Below, piece after piece: positions 6,638 to 15,927 of a stretch of 56,630 bases of DNA (positions within the stretch are counted from its first letter, which is position 1; each line of letters begins with the position of its first letter). The DNA comes from Actinomycetota bacterium. GTDB taxonomy: Bacteria > Actinomycetota > Actinomycetes > S36-B12 > CAIYMF01. The stretch covers positions 1 through 56,630 of the forward strand of contig CANGPO010000009.1 of NCBI GenBank assembly GCA_947455705.1, given 5' to 3'. A program made the translations under genes and the position numbers. The notes under the pieces are model-generated. The model ran no database searches, was not told the DNA's origin, and saw nothing but the letters and a program-made list of their open reading frames with translations.

Positions 6638-9214
6638 CACGGTAAGACCATCTCCGGCCCCGTTGACATCGACCAACACAGTCTCGCCATCGACGATCGT
6701 GCCGGACAAGATCGCCTTCGCCAGCTGGTCACCGATAGACGTCTGGACCAGACGACGAAGTGGACGAGCGCCATAGAGCGGATCAAAACCGTTCAGGGCC
6801 AACCACTCCCGGGCCGCCGGGGTGACATCGAGAGTGAGCCGGCGATCGGCCAATCTCTTGGCGAGTCCATCAACCTGAATCGTGACGATTCTCGTGAGGT
6901 CTTCGATACTCAAAGGATCGAATAGAACCGTGTCGTCCAAGCGGTTGAGGAACTCCGGCTTGAAACTTGAGCGAACCACGGACATAACTGCATCGCGCTT
7001 CTGCTCTGGCGTCAACGACGGGTCGGCAAGGAACTGCGATCCCAGATTGGAAGTGAGTACCAAGATGGCGTTGCGGAAATCGACAGTGCGTCCTTGACCG
7101 TCGGTGAGCCGCCCATCGTCGAGTACCTGAAGCAGTACGTCAAAGACCTCGGGATGTGCCTTCTCGACCTCATCAAACAGAACGATCGAGTATGGACGTC
7201 GTCGAACAGCTTCGGTGAGCTGTCCCCCCTCGTCGTAACCAATGTATCCAGGCGGTGCGCCCACAAGCCGTGCCACAGAATGCTTCTCGCCGTACTCACT
7301 CATGTCGATTCGGGTCATCGACCGTTCATCATCGAAGAGAAACTCAGCCAGAGCCTTAGCGAGTTCGGTTTTGCCAACACCGGTTGGGCCAAGGAAGAGG
7401 AATGATCCCGTTGGTCGATCAGGATCAGACACCCCCGCTCGAGATCGACGGACAGCATCAGAGACAGCCTGAACCGCCTCCTGTTGCCCAATCACGCGGC
7501 GGCCAATCTCATCTTCCATCCGAAGCAGTTTCGCGGTTTCACCTTCGAGTAATCGACCGGCGGGGATACCTGTCCACGCGGCAACAACCTCGGCAACATC
7601 GTCCGGGCCCACTTCCTCACGGACCATGCCTTCACGTTCCGTCGTGCTTGTCACGGCCTTGGCCAGATCAGCTTCCAAGCCCGGGATTTCAGCGTAGAGA
7701 ATGCGCGATGCCTGCTCGAAATCACCGTCGCGTTGAGCACGTTCAGCGAGCATGCGAAGTTCGTCGATGCGGATCTTGAGATCACCCACGCGATCTAGAC
7801 CCTTTTTCTCCATATCCCAACGTGTCCGCAGCGCCGTTAGTTCTTCAACCTTGTCGGCCAGATCTGCCCGCAACTTGGTAAGGCGCTCTTGAGTAGCCGC
7901 ATCGGTTTCCTTGGCGAGCGCTAACTCTTCCATCCGCATTCGATCCACCTGACGCTGTAGGGCGTCAATCTCGACCGGTGAGGAATCGATTTCCATGCGC
8001 AGGCGTGACGCCGCCTCATCAACGAGATCGATGGCCTTGTCCGGCAGAAAGCGGCTGGTGATGTAGCGATCCGAGAGAGTGGCCGCAGCAACGAGCGCTG
8101 CATCAGCGATGGCTACCTTGTGATGGGCCTCGTACTTTTCCTTGATACCGCGCAGGATTCCAATGGTGTCTTCAACACTCGGCTCACCAACGAGAACCTG
8201 CTGAAAACGTCGTTCGAGGGCAGGATCCTTCTCAATGCGTTCGCGGTACTCATCAAGAGTGGTGGCGCCGACCATGCGCAGCTCACCGCGGGCAAGCATC
8301 GGCTTGAGCATATTGCCGGCATCCATCGCTGAGTCACCCGAAGCACCCGCACCAACGACGGTATGCAACTCATCAATGAACGTCACGACTTGGCCGTCGC
8401 TCGACTTGATCTCATCAAGGACAGACTTCAGCCGCTCTTCGAATTGTCCACGGTATTGGGCACCGGCCAACATTGCCGCAAGGTCAAGTGAAATCAACCG
8501 CTTTCCCCGCAACGAATCGGGCACATCGCCGGCCACAATGCGCTGTGCAAGACCTTCGACGACAGCCGTCTTACCGACACCTGGTTCGCCAATGAGAACG
8601 GGATTGTTCTTCGTACGGCGAGAAAGGACTTGGACCACACGACGGATCTCCGCATCACGTCCGATGACCGGATCGATCTTTCCCTCACGGGCAAGGGCGG
8701 TCAGATCAACGCCGTACTTCTCCAGAGCCTGGAAGGATCCCTCGGGATCAGCCGTCGTAACCGGACGGTGCCGAACAGAGGCAATCGCATCCACGATGGC
8801 GATCGGGGTGGCACCAACAGTATTCAACTCATCAGCGACACCCGGACCACCTTGCTCAGCCAAACCAACGAGCAGGTGCTCGGTCGATACGTACTCATCC
8901 CCGCGCTCTTTAGCCGTATCTTGTGCAGACTGCAGCACTCGAAACGCCGACGGCGAGAACTGGGGTGTTTGTACCGTCTGCCCCATCGCCGACGGAAGTG
9001 CGTCAAGCGCCCCGTTGACCTTGGATGTGAGTGCCGCGCGGTCAACACCAATCTGATCGAGGACCGCAGTGGCAATGCCCTCACCACTGGCTCCCTGAGC
9101 AAGAAGCGCTCCGAGAATGTGGATGGGGTCGACCTGCGCCTGCCCCGATGTGGCTGCGCGCCGAACCGCGCCACTGAGAGCCTCTTGCGCCTTCGTTGTG
9201 AAATTCATGTCCAT
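6617..9214 (-). CDS. clpB: ATP-dependent disaggregase ClpB
   Basis: An 865-aa Hsp100 chaperone that threads aggregated protein through a hexameric ring together with DnaK-DnaJ-GrpE. Order of domains: N-terminal Clp_N repeat domain (about 1-145), NBD1 with Walker [11 protein letters not shown] and Walker [13 protein letters not shown]-type segment, a coiled-coil middle domain (about residues 400-520), and NBD2 with Walker [15 protein letters not shown] and Walker [11 protein letters not shown]. No ClpP-binding IGF loop was seen, as expected for ClpB. An in-frame GTG at 9223 is possible; the ATG at 9214 is preferred because an AGGTAGG sits about 8 nt upstream. It lies 13 bp behind hspR, so it is the last gene of the dnaK operon and under the same HspR control. 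Confidence 0.96.
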   Translation of the reverse strand: MDMNFTTKAQEALSGAVRRAATSGQAQVDPIHILGALLAQGASGEGIATAVLDQIGVDRAALTSKVNGALDALPSAMGQTVQTPQFSPSAFRVLQSAQDTAKERGDEYVSTEHLLVGLAEQGGPGVADELNTVGATPIAIVDAIASVRHRPVTTADPEGSFQALEKYGVDLTALAREGKIDPVIGRDAEIRRVVQVLSRRTKNNPVLIGEPGVGKTAVVEGLAQRIVAGDVPDSLRGKRLISLDLAAMLAGAQYRGQFEERLKSVLDEIKSSDGQVVTFIDELHTVVGAGASGDSAMDAGNMLKPMLARGELRMVGATTLDEYRERIEKDPALERRFQQVLVGEPSVEDTIGILRGIKEKYEAHHKVAIADAALVAAATLSDRYITSRFLPDKAIDLVDEAASRLRMEIDSSPVEIDALQRQVDRMRMEELALAKETDAATQERLTKLRADLADKVEELTALRTRWDMEKKGLDRVGDLKIRIDELRMLAERAQRDGDFEQASRILYAEIPGLEADLAKAVTSTTEREGMVREEVGPDDVAEVVAAWTGIPAGRLLEGETAKLLRMEDEIGRRVIGQQEAVQAVSDAVRRSRAGVSDPDRPTGSFLFLGPTGVGKTELAKALAEFLFDDERSMTRIDMSEYGEKHSVARLVGAPPGYIGYDEGGQLTEAVRRRPYSIVLFDEVEKAHPEVFDVLLQVLDDGRLTDGQGRTVDFRNAILVLTSNLGSQFLADPSLTPEQKRDAVMSVVRSSFKPEFLNRLDDTVLFDPLSIEDLTRIVTIQVDGLAKRLADRRLTLDVTPAAREWLALNGFDPLYGARPLRRLVQTSIGDQLAKAILSGTIVDGETVLVDVNGAGDGLTVSGKRSA

Positions 9215-9227
9215 GTGGAGCACCTAC

Positions 9228-9641
9228 CTAACGATCTCGATCGGCTGGACGCGGTCGCCAGACGACGACTGCGGAGCCGGGCATGTCAGTAATTGACCCT
9301 TCCCCCGTGCGCTGCGATGAGCCCAGCCGAGGGCGCAATCGCAGGAGTTCCGCGCGCAAAACTGCAACCTCGGAACGAAGAACCTCAAGATCGGATTCCA
9401 TCCGCATGATGCGTTGAATCCCAGCCAGATTGACCCCTTCCGAGGTCAACAGCGACACCTCACGGAGGCGCTCGATGTCGCGCAACGAGTAAAGCCGGTT
9501 ACGACCACCGGTGCGGTCAGGTGACACCAATCCGAGTCGGTCGTACTGGCGCAGAGTTTGCGGATGGAGACCACTGATCTGCGCGGCGACGGAGATGGCG
9601 TAGACCGGCACTGTGTCTTCCGGACGCAACCGATCGTTCAT
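9228..9641 (-). CDS. hspR: Heat-shock repressor HspR (MerR family)
   Basis: A 137-aa MerR-type regulator. The winged-helix region carries I-S-V-A-A-Q-I-S-G-L-H-P-Q-T-L-R-Q-Y-D-R-L-G followed by L-V-S-P-x-R-T-x-G-x-x-R-L-Y-S-x-x-D, the HspR/MerR signature, then a leucine-rich helix around residues 70-105. HspR with DnaK as co-repressor binds HAIR inverted repeats upstream of dnaK and clpB in Streptomyces, Mycobacterium and Helicobacter. The start overlaps the dnaJ stop (TGATG); a GTG 3 nt earlier is an alternative. A candidate HAIR operator is present upstream of dnaK. Confidence 0.94.
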   Translation of the reverse strand: MNDRLRPEDTVPVYAISVAAQISGLHPQTLRQYDRLGLVSPDRTGGRNRLYSLRDIERLREVSLLTSEGVNLAGIQRIMRMESDLEVLRSEVAVLRAELLRLRPRLGSSQRTGEGSITDMPGSAVVVWRPRPADRDR

Positions 9642-10804
9642 CACTCACCTCGCTTCGCATTACGCATCAGTTCTTCACGTGGATCCTCGTCCGCCGTCGC
9701 CAAGGCGAACGCAGCTAACGCTTCACGCGCCTGCGGATCGAGTGTCTTCGGCACAACAACATCGACAGTCACGAGCAGGTCGCCCTTGGTACCGTCCTTG
9801 CGACTTGCACCCTTGCCGCGTACCCGAAGCACACGGCCGTTTTGCGTACCTTCAGCGATCCGCACCTTGACCGTCGAACCCGAAGGCGTCGGTACCACCA
9901 CATCGGCACCCAACGCTGCCTCAGCAAATGTCACTGGCACGACGATGGTGAGGTTGTCTCCCTCACGTCCATAGACCGGGTCAGGCTTCACATTGACGAC
10001 AATGAGCAGATCGCCCGCTTCGCCGCCATTTTCACCTGGTGTGCCCTTACCGCGAAGCCGGATTTTGGCGCCATTTTTCACACCTGCCGGAATCCGTGCC
10101 TGCACAGTTCGCGTGGATGGTGCCCGACCACTTCCGCTGCAGTTCGTGCAGGGGTCGTCAACAACAAGCCCCCGACCACGACAAGAGCGACACGGTTCGG
10201 GGAAAGCAAAGCCCCCAGCATTGCGATTAACCTGTCCGACGCCCTCACAGGTTGGGCAGACTCGTGGAGTGGTGCCCTCGCGAGCACCTGTCCCACGACA
10301 CACTCCACACGGCGCCTCACTCGTCAACCGCAGAGGAAGAGTTACCCCACCCAATGCTTCGTCGAATGAGAGGGTGACCGAGCTTTCAACGTCTGAGCCT
10401 CGGCGAGGACGACGTCCACTCGGCTGTTGACCACCACCCCGGTTGAACACGCCACCGAATACGTCGCCGAGTCCGCCCCCGCGATTGAGCAGGTCGGAGA
10501 AATCGAAGTTGGCGGTTCCACCGCCACCTGGGAATCCTCCGGCACCCGGCACCCGGAAGCCTCCGCCACCGAAAAGCGAGCGAGCCTCGTCGTATTCCTT
10601 ACGCGTGGTTTCGTTCGATAGGACGTCATACGCTTCGGAGACCTCTTTGAATTTGGCCTCGGATTTCGGATCGTTCTCGTTGGAATCCGGATGATGCTTT
10701 TTAGCAAGCGTGCGGAAAGACTTCTTGATCTCCGCAGCTGAGGCGTCCTTAGAGACGCCAAGCATCTTGTAGTAGTCCTTCTCGGCCCAATCTTTTTGAC
10801 TCAT
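9641..10804 (-). CDS. dnaJ: Co-chaperone DnaJ (type I Hsp40)
   Basis: A 387-aa type I J-protein. The J domain (about 10-73) has the H-P-D tripeptide in KKHHPDSN. A Gly/Phe-rich linker follows (about 75-130), then a zinc-binding region with four C-x-x-C-x-G-x-G repeats (CGVCRGTG, CPTCEGVG, CRSCRGRG, CTNCSGSG), then the C-terminal substrate-binding domains. It stimulates the ATPase of DnaK and delivers unfolded clients. A GGGAGGGACG ribosome binding site precedes the ATG. It lies 78 bp behind grpE, the longest gap inside the operon, and the gap shows no obvious terminator or promoter. Confidence 0.96.
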   Translation of the reverse strand: MSQKDWAEKDYYKMLGVSKDASAAEIKKSFRTLAKKHHPDSNENDPKSEAKFKEVSEAYDVLSNETTRKEYDEARSLFGGGGFRVPGAGGFPGGGGTANFDFSDLLNRGGGLGDVFGGVFNRGGGQQPSGRRPRRGSDVESSVTLSFDEALGGVTLPLRLTSEAPCGVCRGTGAREGTTPRVCPTCEGVGQVNRNAGGFAFPEPCRSCRGRGLVVDDPCTNCSGSGRAPSTRTVQARIPAGVKNGAKIRLRGKGTPGENGGEAGDLLIVVNVKPDPVYGREGDNLTIVVPVTFAEAALGADVVVPTPSGSTVKVRIAEGTQNGRVLRVRGKGASRKDGTKGDLLVTVDVVVPKTLDPQAREALAAFALATADEDPREELMRNAKRGE

Positions 10805-10882
10805 GACGTCCCTCCCTTCGGACGCTGGTAAAACAGGTCGTGTCGTAGTGCAATGCGGAGATACTCCGATCGCACGGTGGTG

Positions 10883-11473
10883 TTACTCCGGGTCTGCAAC
10901 GGCAACGATCGCGGGGCGCAGGACGCGACCCTTGAATCGGTAGCCCTGCTGAAACACCGAGACGCAGGTGGGTCCGGTGACATCGGCGGAGTGCTGGTGA
11001 CTGATGGCCTCATGGATGGTGGGGTCAAACTCGTCACCAGGGATACCGAATCGTTCAACGCCAAGCCTGGTAACCGTCGCTTCCAGCGCTTCGGCAACTG
11101 ATTTGAATGCACCGTCGAGATCGCCATGTTCGCGTGCTCGCCCGATGTCGTCGAGGATTGGAAGCAACTCAGCCAGAGTTGCACCCACGACCTGATCACG
11201 TGTTGTTTCACGTTCGCGATCCACCCGCTTGCGGTAGTTCGCATATTCGGCGTGAACCCGCTGCAGGTCAGAGGTCAGCTCAGCAACTTTGGCGTCTGAC
11301 GACTCAGATTCAACCTCGACGACGATTCCGTCGACGATCTCAGCGAACGTGTCATCGACGTTCGCTTCGCCACCCTCGGGTGCGGGAGCCCCCGACTCCC
11401 GCACCTCAAAGGTTTCCGGATCGATTCGACGGTTGTCCTGAAAGGAAAACCCTGAGTCGTTCGGCTCACTCAC
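10883..11473 (-). CDS. grpE: Nucleotide exchange factor GrpE
   Basis: A 196-aa GrpE. The acidic N-terminal tail (about 1-60) is followed by a coiled-coil helix with the family segment [17 protein letters not shown] and by the C-terminal beta domain with [17 protein letters not shown] and [16 protein letters not shown]. It speeds ADP release from DnaK. It begins with GTG overlapping the dnaK stop codon by four bases (GTGA), which indicates translational coupling. Confidence 0.95.
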   Translation of the reverse strand: MSEPNDSGFSFQDNRRIDPETFEVRESGAPAPEGGEANVDDTFAEIVDGIVVEVESESSDAKVAELTSDLQRVHAEYANYRKRVDRERETTRDQVVGATLAELLPILDDIGRAREHGDLDGAFKSVAEALEATVTRLGVERFGIPGDEFDPTIHEAISHQHSADVTGPTCVSVFQQGYRFKGRVLRPAIVAVADPE

Positions 11474-13323
11474 TGCTCTGCCTTAGCGTCGTCACCTTCG
11501 TCAACGATCTCGGCGTCGACGACATCGTCGTCATTCGTCGAGGATGACGAACCTGAATCGCTCTGCGCGTTTTCGCCATCGGCCTGACCTTGTGCGTACA
11601 TTGCCGCGCCAAGTGCCTGGCTCGTGGTCGCAACCTTTTCGGCAGCGGACTTAATCGCTTCAGAGTCGGTACCGGCCAGGGCCGTCTTGAGTTCGGCGAG
11701 TGGACCTTCGACATTGCTCTTTGCATCGGCCGGAACCTTGTCGCCATTTTCGGCGAGGAACTTCTCGGTCTGGTGCATCAGAGTTTCAGCGGAGTTCCGA
11801 ACCTCGGCCTCTTCGCGGCGCTGACGATCTTCCTCAGCGTGAGCCTCGGCATCCTTCATCATCCGCTCGATGTCATCCTTCGGAAGGCCAGAGCCGCCGG
11901 TGATCGTCATCGACTGCTCCTTGCCCGTACCCAAGTCCTTCGCCGCAACGTGAACGATTCCGTTCGCATCGATATCGAAGGTGACCTCGATCTGCGGGAT
12001 ACCGCGGGGTGCCGGTGGCAATCCCATAAGTTCGAAGGTGCCGAGTTTCTTGTTGTACGCAGCCATTTCACGCTCACCCTGGAAGACCTGGATGAGAACC
12101 GACGGCTGATTGTCATCAGCGGTAGTGAAGATTTCCGAGCGCTTCGTCGGGATCGTCGTGTTGCGCTCGATCAGACGCGTCATGATGCCGCCCTTGGTCT
12201 CGATACCCAGCGACAGCGGGGTTACGTCGAGCAGGAGAACATCCTTGACCTCGCCCTTGAGGACACCAGCCTGCAGCGACGCACCGATGGCGACAACCTC
12301 ATCGGGGTTAACGCTCTTGTTCGGCTCCTTGCCACCGGTAAGTTCCTTCACCAGATCAGCAACAGCTGGCATACGGGTTGATCCACCCACGAGAACGACA
12401 TGGTCAATCTCATTCACAGAAACGCCGGCATCCTTGATGACAGCCTGGAACGGTGACTTACACCGATCGAGTAGATCACTTGTCAGCTGCTGGAACTGCG
12501 CACGGGTGATGGTCTCATCCAAGTGCAGGGGTCCCTCTGCCGAGGCAGTGATGTACGGCAAGTTGATCGACGTCTGCATCGAACTGGACAACTCAATCTT
12601 GGCCTTCTCGGCAGCTTCACGAAGACGCTGCAGGGCCATCTTGTCCTTGGTCAAATCAACGCCGTGCGCGTTCTTGAAGTTGGTGGCTAGGTGCTGGAGC
12701 AAACGCTCATCCCAGTCGTCACCACCGAGGTTGTTATCGCCACTGGTGGCCTTCACCTCAACGATGCCGTCACCAATCTCGAGCAGCGAAACGTCGAATG
12801 TTCCACCACCGAGGTCGAAGACCAGGATCGTCTGTTCCTTGTCACCCTTATCGAGACCATACGCAAGGGCAGCTGCCGTGGGCTCGTTGATGATGCGCAG
12901 GACGTTAAGACCCGCGATCTCACCGGCTTCCTTGGTGGCCTGACGCTGGGCATCGTTGAAGTACGCCGGCACGGTGATAACCGCATCGGTCACTGAATCT
13001 CCAAGGTAGGCCTCAGCATCGCGCTTGAGCTTCTGCAGCACGCGGGCGCTGATCTCCTGTGGGGTGTACGCCTTACCGTCGATGTCGACGGTCCAGTTCG
13101 TACCAATGTGACGCTTCACCGAACGAATGGTGCGGTCAACGTTGGTGACTGCTTGGCGCTTAGCCACCTCGCCAACGAGAACTTCGCCGTTCTTAGCGAA
13201 TGCAACGACCGACGGCGTGGTTCGCGCGCCTTCGGCGTTAGGAATGACGGTGGGTTCGCCACCTTCAAGTACCGACACCACGGAGTTGGTGGTGCCAAGG
13301 TCGATACCGACTGCTCGTGCCAT
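11470..13323 (-). CDS. dnaK: Chaperone DnaK (Hsp70)
   Basis: A 617-aa Hsp70. The N-terminal ATPase has [17 protein letters not shown] (phosphate 1), [21 protein letters not shown] (phosphate 2) and [13 protein letters not shown] (adenosine motif). It lacks the longer insertion of Gram-negative DnaK, as is usual in actinobacteria and firmicutes. The peptide-binding beta domain and helical lid follow, and the tail ends in an acidic, Ser/Asp-rich stretch. The ATG is preceded by GAAAGG at a spacing of about 8 nt. It is the first gene of the operon with grpE, dnaJ, hspR and clpB. Confidence 0.97.
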   Translation of the reverse strand: MARAVGIDLGTTNSVVSVLEGGEPTVIPNAEGARTTPSVVAFAKNGEVLVGEVAKRQAVTNVDRTIRSVKRHIGTNWTVDIDGKAYTPQEISARVLQKLKRDAEAYLGDSVTDAVITVPAYFNDAQRQATKEAGEIAGLNVLRIINEPTAAALAYGLDKGDKEQTILVFDLGGGTFDVSLLEIGDGIVEVKATSGDNNLGGDDWDERLLQHLATNFKNAHGVDLTKDKMALQRLREAAEKAKIELSSSMQTSINLPYITASAEGPLHLDETITRAQFQQLTSDLLDRCKSPFQAVIKDAGVSVNEIDHVVLVGGSTRMPAVADLVKELTGGKEPNKSVNPDEVVAIGASLQAGVLKGEVKDVLLLDVTPLSLGIETKGGIMTRLIERNTTIPTKRSEIFTTADDNQPSVLIQVFQGEREMAAYNKKLGTFELMGLPPAPRGIPQIEVTFDIDANGIVHVAAKDLGTGKEQSMTITGGSGLPKDDIERMMKDAEAHAEEDRQRREEAEVRNSAETLMHQTEKFLAENGDKVPADAKSNVEGPLAELKTALAGTDSEAIKSAAEKVATTSQALGAAMYAQGQADGENAQSDSGSSSSTNDDDVVDAEIVDEGDDAKAEQ

Positions 13324-13364
13324 GGGACGTGCCTTTCGTTTGTTATTCGTGGACTACTGATCCG

Positions 13365-13394
13365 AGCCTGATTCACACTCAGAGGTTGTGTCAA
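13365..13394 (-). promoter_or_regulatory. Candidate sigma-A promoter of the dnaK operon
   Basis: On the reverse strand TTGACA (13389-13394) and CAGGCT (13365-13370) are 18 bp apart, giving a leader of roughly 35 nt before the dnaK ATG. The -10 box is imperfect. Confidence 0.45.
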
Positions 13395-13410
13395 TTTTAA
13401 CCTCAAGAAA

Positions 13411-13431
13411 TATGAGTCGCATCGGCTCAAG
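13411..13431 (-). promoter_or_regulatory. HAIR-type operator for HspR
   Basis: On the reverse strand CTTGAGC, seven bases, ACTCATA. The HAIR consensus is CTTGAGT-N7-ACTCAAG, so the halves match 6 of 7 and 5 of 7 with exact spacing. A further CTTGAGG half-site lies at 13401-13407. Location about 90 bp upstream of dnaK, in an operon that encodes HspR itself, supports the call. Confidence 0.75.
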
Positions 13432-13486
13432 TACCCTCTACAACTCCCCCGATCGGCCACTTCTTCCCGCGAACCAGAGGTTTAAC

Positions 13487-13502
13487 TGTGACGTGCATCA
13501 CA
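13487..13502. promoter_or_regulatory. CRP/GlxR-type palindrome
   Basis: TGTGACGTGCATCACA, a perfect TGTGA-N6-TCACA as bound by CRP-family regulators (mycobacterial Crp, corynebacterial GlxR). It lies in the 345-bp gap (13324-13668) between divergent dnaK and the iron-sulfur reductase, about 170 bp upstream of the latter. The rest of that gap holds the dnaK promoter and HAIR site; nothing else was recognised. Confidence 0.55.
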
Positions 13503-13668
13503 CGGCTCACGGGGCACGTGCCCGCCAACTCAGCCACCTGCGCTGCCGTGAACGACGTCTTATCGGTACCGTGGACCCGCACGCGGTAACGGCCAGCAGG
13601 GCATCACCGTCGTGCGGCACCAGATCAGCGGATCTGGTCGCCTTCCCCGTGTACTTGGAGGCCCGCCC

Positions 13669-15888
13669 GTGTCCGCGCTGTCTGTCCTGGCTGCAACGTC
13701 TGCCGAACCGACGCCGTTCTCTGAAACCAACCTGACCTTCCGTCTGGTTGTCGGCGTGCTCATCACCCTGGTCGCATTGGCTCTAGCCGCATGGCGCGCG
13801 AATCGGATCCAGCAGGTTGTGCGCAGTGGTCAGCCTGCTGTCGGGCGCACCGACGAAAAAGGCGTGCGCCTGCAAAACGAACTCGTTGAGGTTCTCGGCC
13901 AAAAGAAACTGTTGAAGTGGTCGCCCTCAGGTCCGGCCCACTTCGTGACGTTCTGGGGCTTCATCATCCTTGGCCTCACCATTATCGAAGGCTTCGGTGC
14001 GCTGTTCGATCCCAACTTCCATATCCCCATCATCGGTACGTGGCCGATCATTGGCTTCTTGGAAGATCTCTTTGGACTTCTTGTACTGATCGCACTCGTC
14101 GTGTTTGCCATCATCCGCATCCGTCGCAATCCCGAGAAGATCGGACGCGAGTCCCGCTTCTACGGATCGCACACAGGTGGTGCCTGGATCATCCTCGGCG
14201 CCATCGCGGCAATCATCATCACGATGTTCATCTACCGCGGTGCACAGATCAACACCGGAAACTTCCCCTTTGACAGCGGTGCGTTCATCTCCGAATGGGT
14301 CGGGAAACTCCTTGCGCCACTTGGCCTAGAAGCCAACAAGTGGATCGAGACCGTCTTCATTTTGCTGTCGCTTGGCGCAGTTCTCGCAACGACGATCCTC
14401 GTCCTCTACAGCAAGCATCTGCACATCTTTGCCGCACCGCTGAACGTCCTGTTTTCACGTCGCCCCAATGGGCTTGGCCCATTGCTTCCGATGTACTCGG
14501 GCACCGAGAAGATCGACTTCGAAGATCCCGCTGACGATGCCATCTTCGGCCGCGGCTCAATTGAGGACTTTACGTGGAAGGGCAACCTCGACTTCGCCAC
14601 GTGTACCGAATGTGGTCGCTGCCAGTCACAGTGCCCGGCGTGGAACACCGAGAAGCCGCTGTCCCCCAAGCTCCTCATCATGGATCTTCGCGACAACCTG
14701 TTCGCACAAGCACCATACCTAGTTGCGAAGGCTAACCCGCAGTACCTGGCCTCACCCGGTGCCAACAAGGCCAGTGTGCCTGTGCCGGTTGAGATCACGG
14801 CGTTTGCACAGTCAGTCCAAGACGCACATGCGCGACCACTTGTCGGCTCCCGCGAGATCGACAATGCCGTCATCGACACCGATGTGCTGTGGTCGTGCAC
14901 CATGTGTGGCGCCTGCGTTAACCAGTGCCCCGTTGACATCGAGCACATCGATCACATCGCAGATATGCGCCGCAACCGCGTCATGATCGAGTCAGACTTC
15001 CCAAGCGAGCTCGCGGGTCTGTTCAAGAATGTCGAAAATAAGGGAAATCCATGGGGCATGAACGCCTCACAGCGCAACGCGTGGATTGAAGAGGTCGACT
15101 TCGACGTGCGCGTGTTCGGCATGGAGGGCGAAGAGGTCATCCCCGATGACGTCGATTACCTCTTCTGGGTCGGCTGCGCTGGCGCACTTGAGGACCGGGC
15201 CAAGAAGACCACCAAGGCAGTCGCTGAACTACTCAACATCGCCGGGGTGCAATTCATGGTGCTCGGCGAAGGTGAAACGTGTACCGGTGACCCGGCTCGT
15301 CGCGCTGGTAACGAATTCCTGTTCCAGATGCAGGCGATGCAAAACATCGAAATGCTCAACGAAATCAAGACGAAGAAGATCGTTGTCACCTGCCCGCACT
15401 GCCTCAACACACTCGGCCGCGAATACCCGCAGTCCGGTGGTCACTACGAGGTCGTGCACCACAGTCAGTTGCTCGCTTCGCTGGTCAAGGATGGACGTCT
15501 CACTCCAGTCAATTCCGTGGACGGCGCCGTGACGTACCACGACCCGTGTTACCTAGGTCGTCACAACAAGGTCTACACCCCGCCACGTGATCTGATCGGC
15601 GCACTACCGGGCCTGAAGTTCAACGAGATGGAGAAGTCCGCAGATCGATCGTTCTGCTGCGGTGCCGGTGGTGCGCGCATGTGGATGGAAGAGAAGCTTG
15701 GTACGCGCATCAACCTCACACGTACTGATCAGGCCCTTGCCACCGGCGCAGACAAGATCGCTGTTGCATGTCCGTTCTGCTCGGTGATGATTAACGACGG
15801 AGTTACCACACGGTCAGCCGGGCTTGAGGCCCCCGCCGCTGAGGTCGTCGACATCGCGACTCTGCTACTCGGTAGCGTCAAGTCCTAG
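13669..15888 (+). CDS. Membrane iron-sulfur-binding reductase with CCG domains (Rv0338c-like)
   Basis: A 739-aa protein. The N-terminal third has about five to six membrane helices resembling the NarI/HdrE-type heme b subunit. Two ferredoxin-like clusters follow (C-T-E-C-G-R-C-Q-S-Q-C-P and C-T-M-C-G-A-C-V-N-Q-C-P), then two cysteine-rich CCG domains (TCPHCLNTLG, YHDPCYLGRHN, SFCCGAGGARMW, ACPFCSVMI). This is the architecture of heterodisulfide-reductase-D-like proteins, including mycobacterial Rv0338c. It probably passes electrons between a soluble donor, such as ETF, and the quinone pool; the true partner is unknown. The frame opens at 13612, but the GTG at 13669 has a GGAGG 7 nt upstream and starts just before the first helix. 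Confidence 0.88.
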   Translation: MSALSVLAATSAEPTPFSETNLTFRLVVGVLITLVALALAAWRANRIQQVVRSGQPAVGRTDEKGVRLQNELVEVLGQKKLLKWSPSGPAHFVTFWGFIILGLTIIEGFGALFDPNFHIPIIGTWPIIGFLEDLFGLLVLIALVVFAIIRIRRNPEKIGRESRFYGSHTGGAWIILGAIAAIIITMFIYRGAQINTGNFPFDSGAFISEWVGKLLAPLGLEANKWIETVFILLSLGAVLATTILVLYSKHLHIFAAPLNVLFSRRPNGLGPLLPMYSGTEKIDFEDPADDAIFGRGSIEDFTWKGNLDFATCTECGRCQSQCPAWNTEKPLSPKLLIMDLRDNLFAQAPYLVAKANPQYLASPGANKASVPVPVEITAFAQSVQDAHARPLVGSREIDNAVIDTDVLWSCTMCGACVNQCPVDIEHIDHIADMRRNRVMIESDFPSELAGLFKNVENKGNPWGMNASQRNAWIEEVDFDVRVFGMEGEEVIPDDVDYLFWVGCAGALEDRAKKTTKAVAELLNIAGVQFMVLGEGETCTGDPARRAGNEFLFQMQAMQNIEMLNEIKTKKIVVTCPHCLNTLGREYPQSGGHYEVVHHSQLLASLVKDGRLTPVNSVDGAVTYHDPCYLGRHNKVYTPPRDLIGALPGLKFNEMEKSADRSFCCGAGGARMWMEEKLGTRINLTRTDQALATGADKIAVACPFCSVMINDGVTTRSAGLEAPAAEVVDIATLLLGSVKS

Positions 15889-15895
15889 TTGGTAC

Positions 15896-15927
15896 TCCCG
15901 CTGGTTAGCGTGATGTAACCAGCGGGA
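15896..15927. terminator. Bidirectional terminator hairpin
   Basis: A perfect 12-bp inverted repeat (TCCCGCTGGTTA at 15896-15907, its complement at 15916-15927) with an 8-nt loop between two convergent genes. It covers the stop codon and last codons of the acyltransferase. No T-run follows. Confidence 0.7.

Noticed and set aside
8235-9056. Long open frame (273 aa) on the plus strand inside clpB
   Set aside because: It is antisense to a fully conserved ClpB frame; its length follows from the codon bias of the real gene and its product has no recognisable domain.
11590-12943. Two long plus-strand frames (263 and 277 aa) inside dnaK
   Set aside because: Shadows of the dnaK coding strand, without start signals or family motifs.
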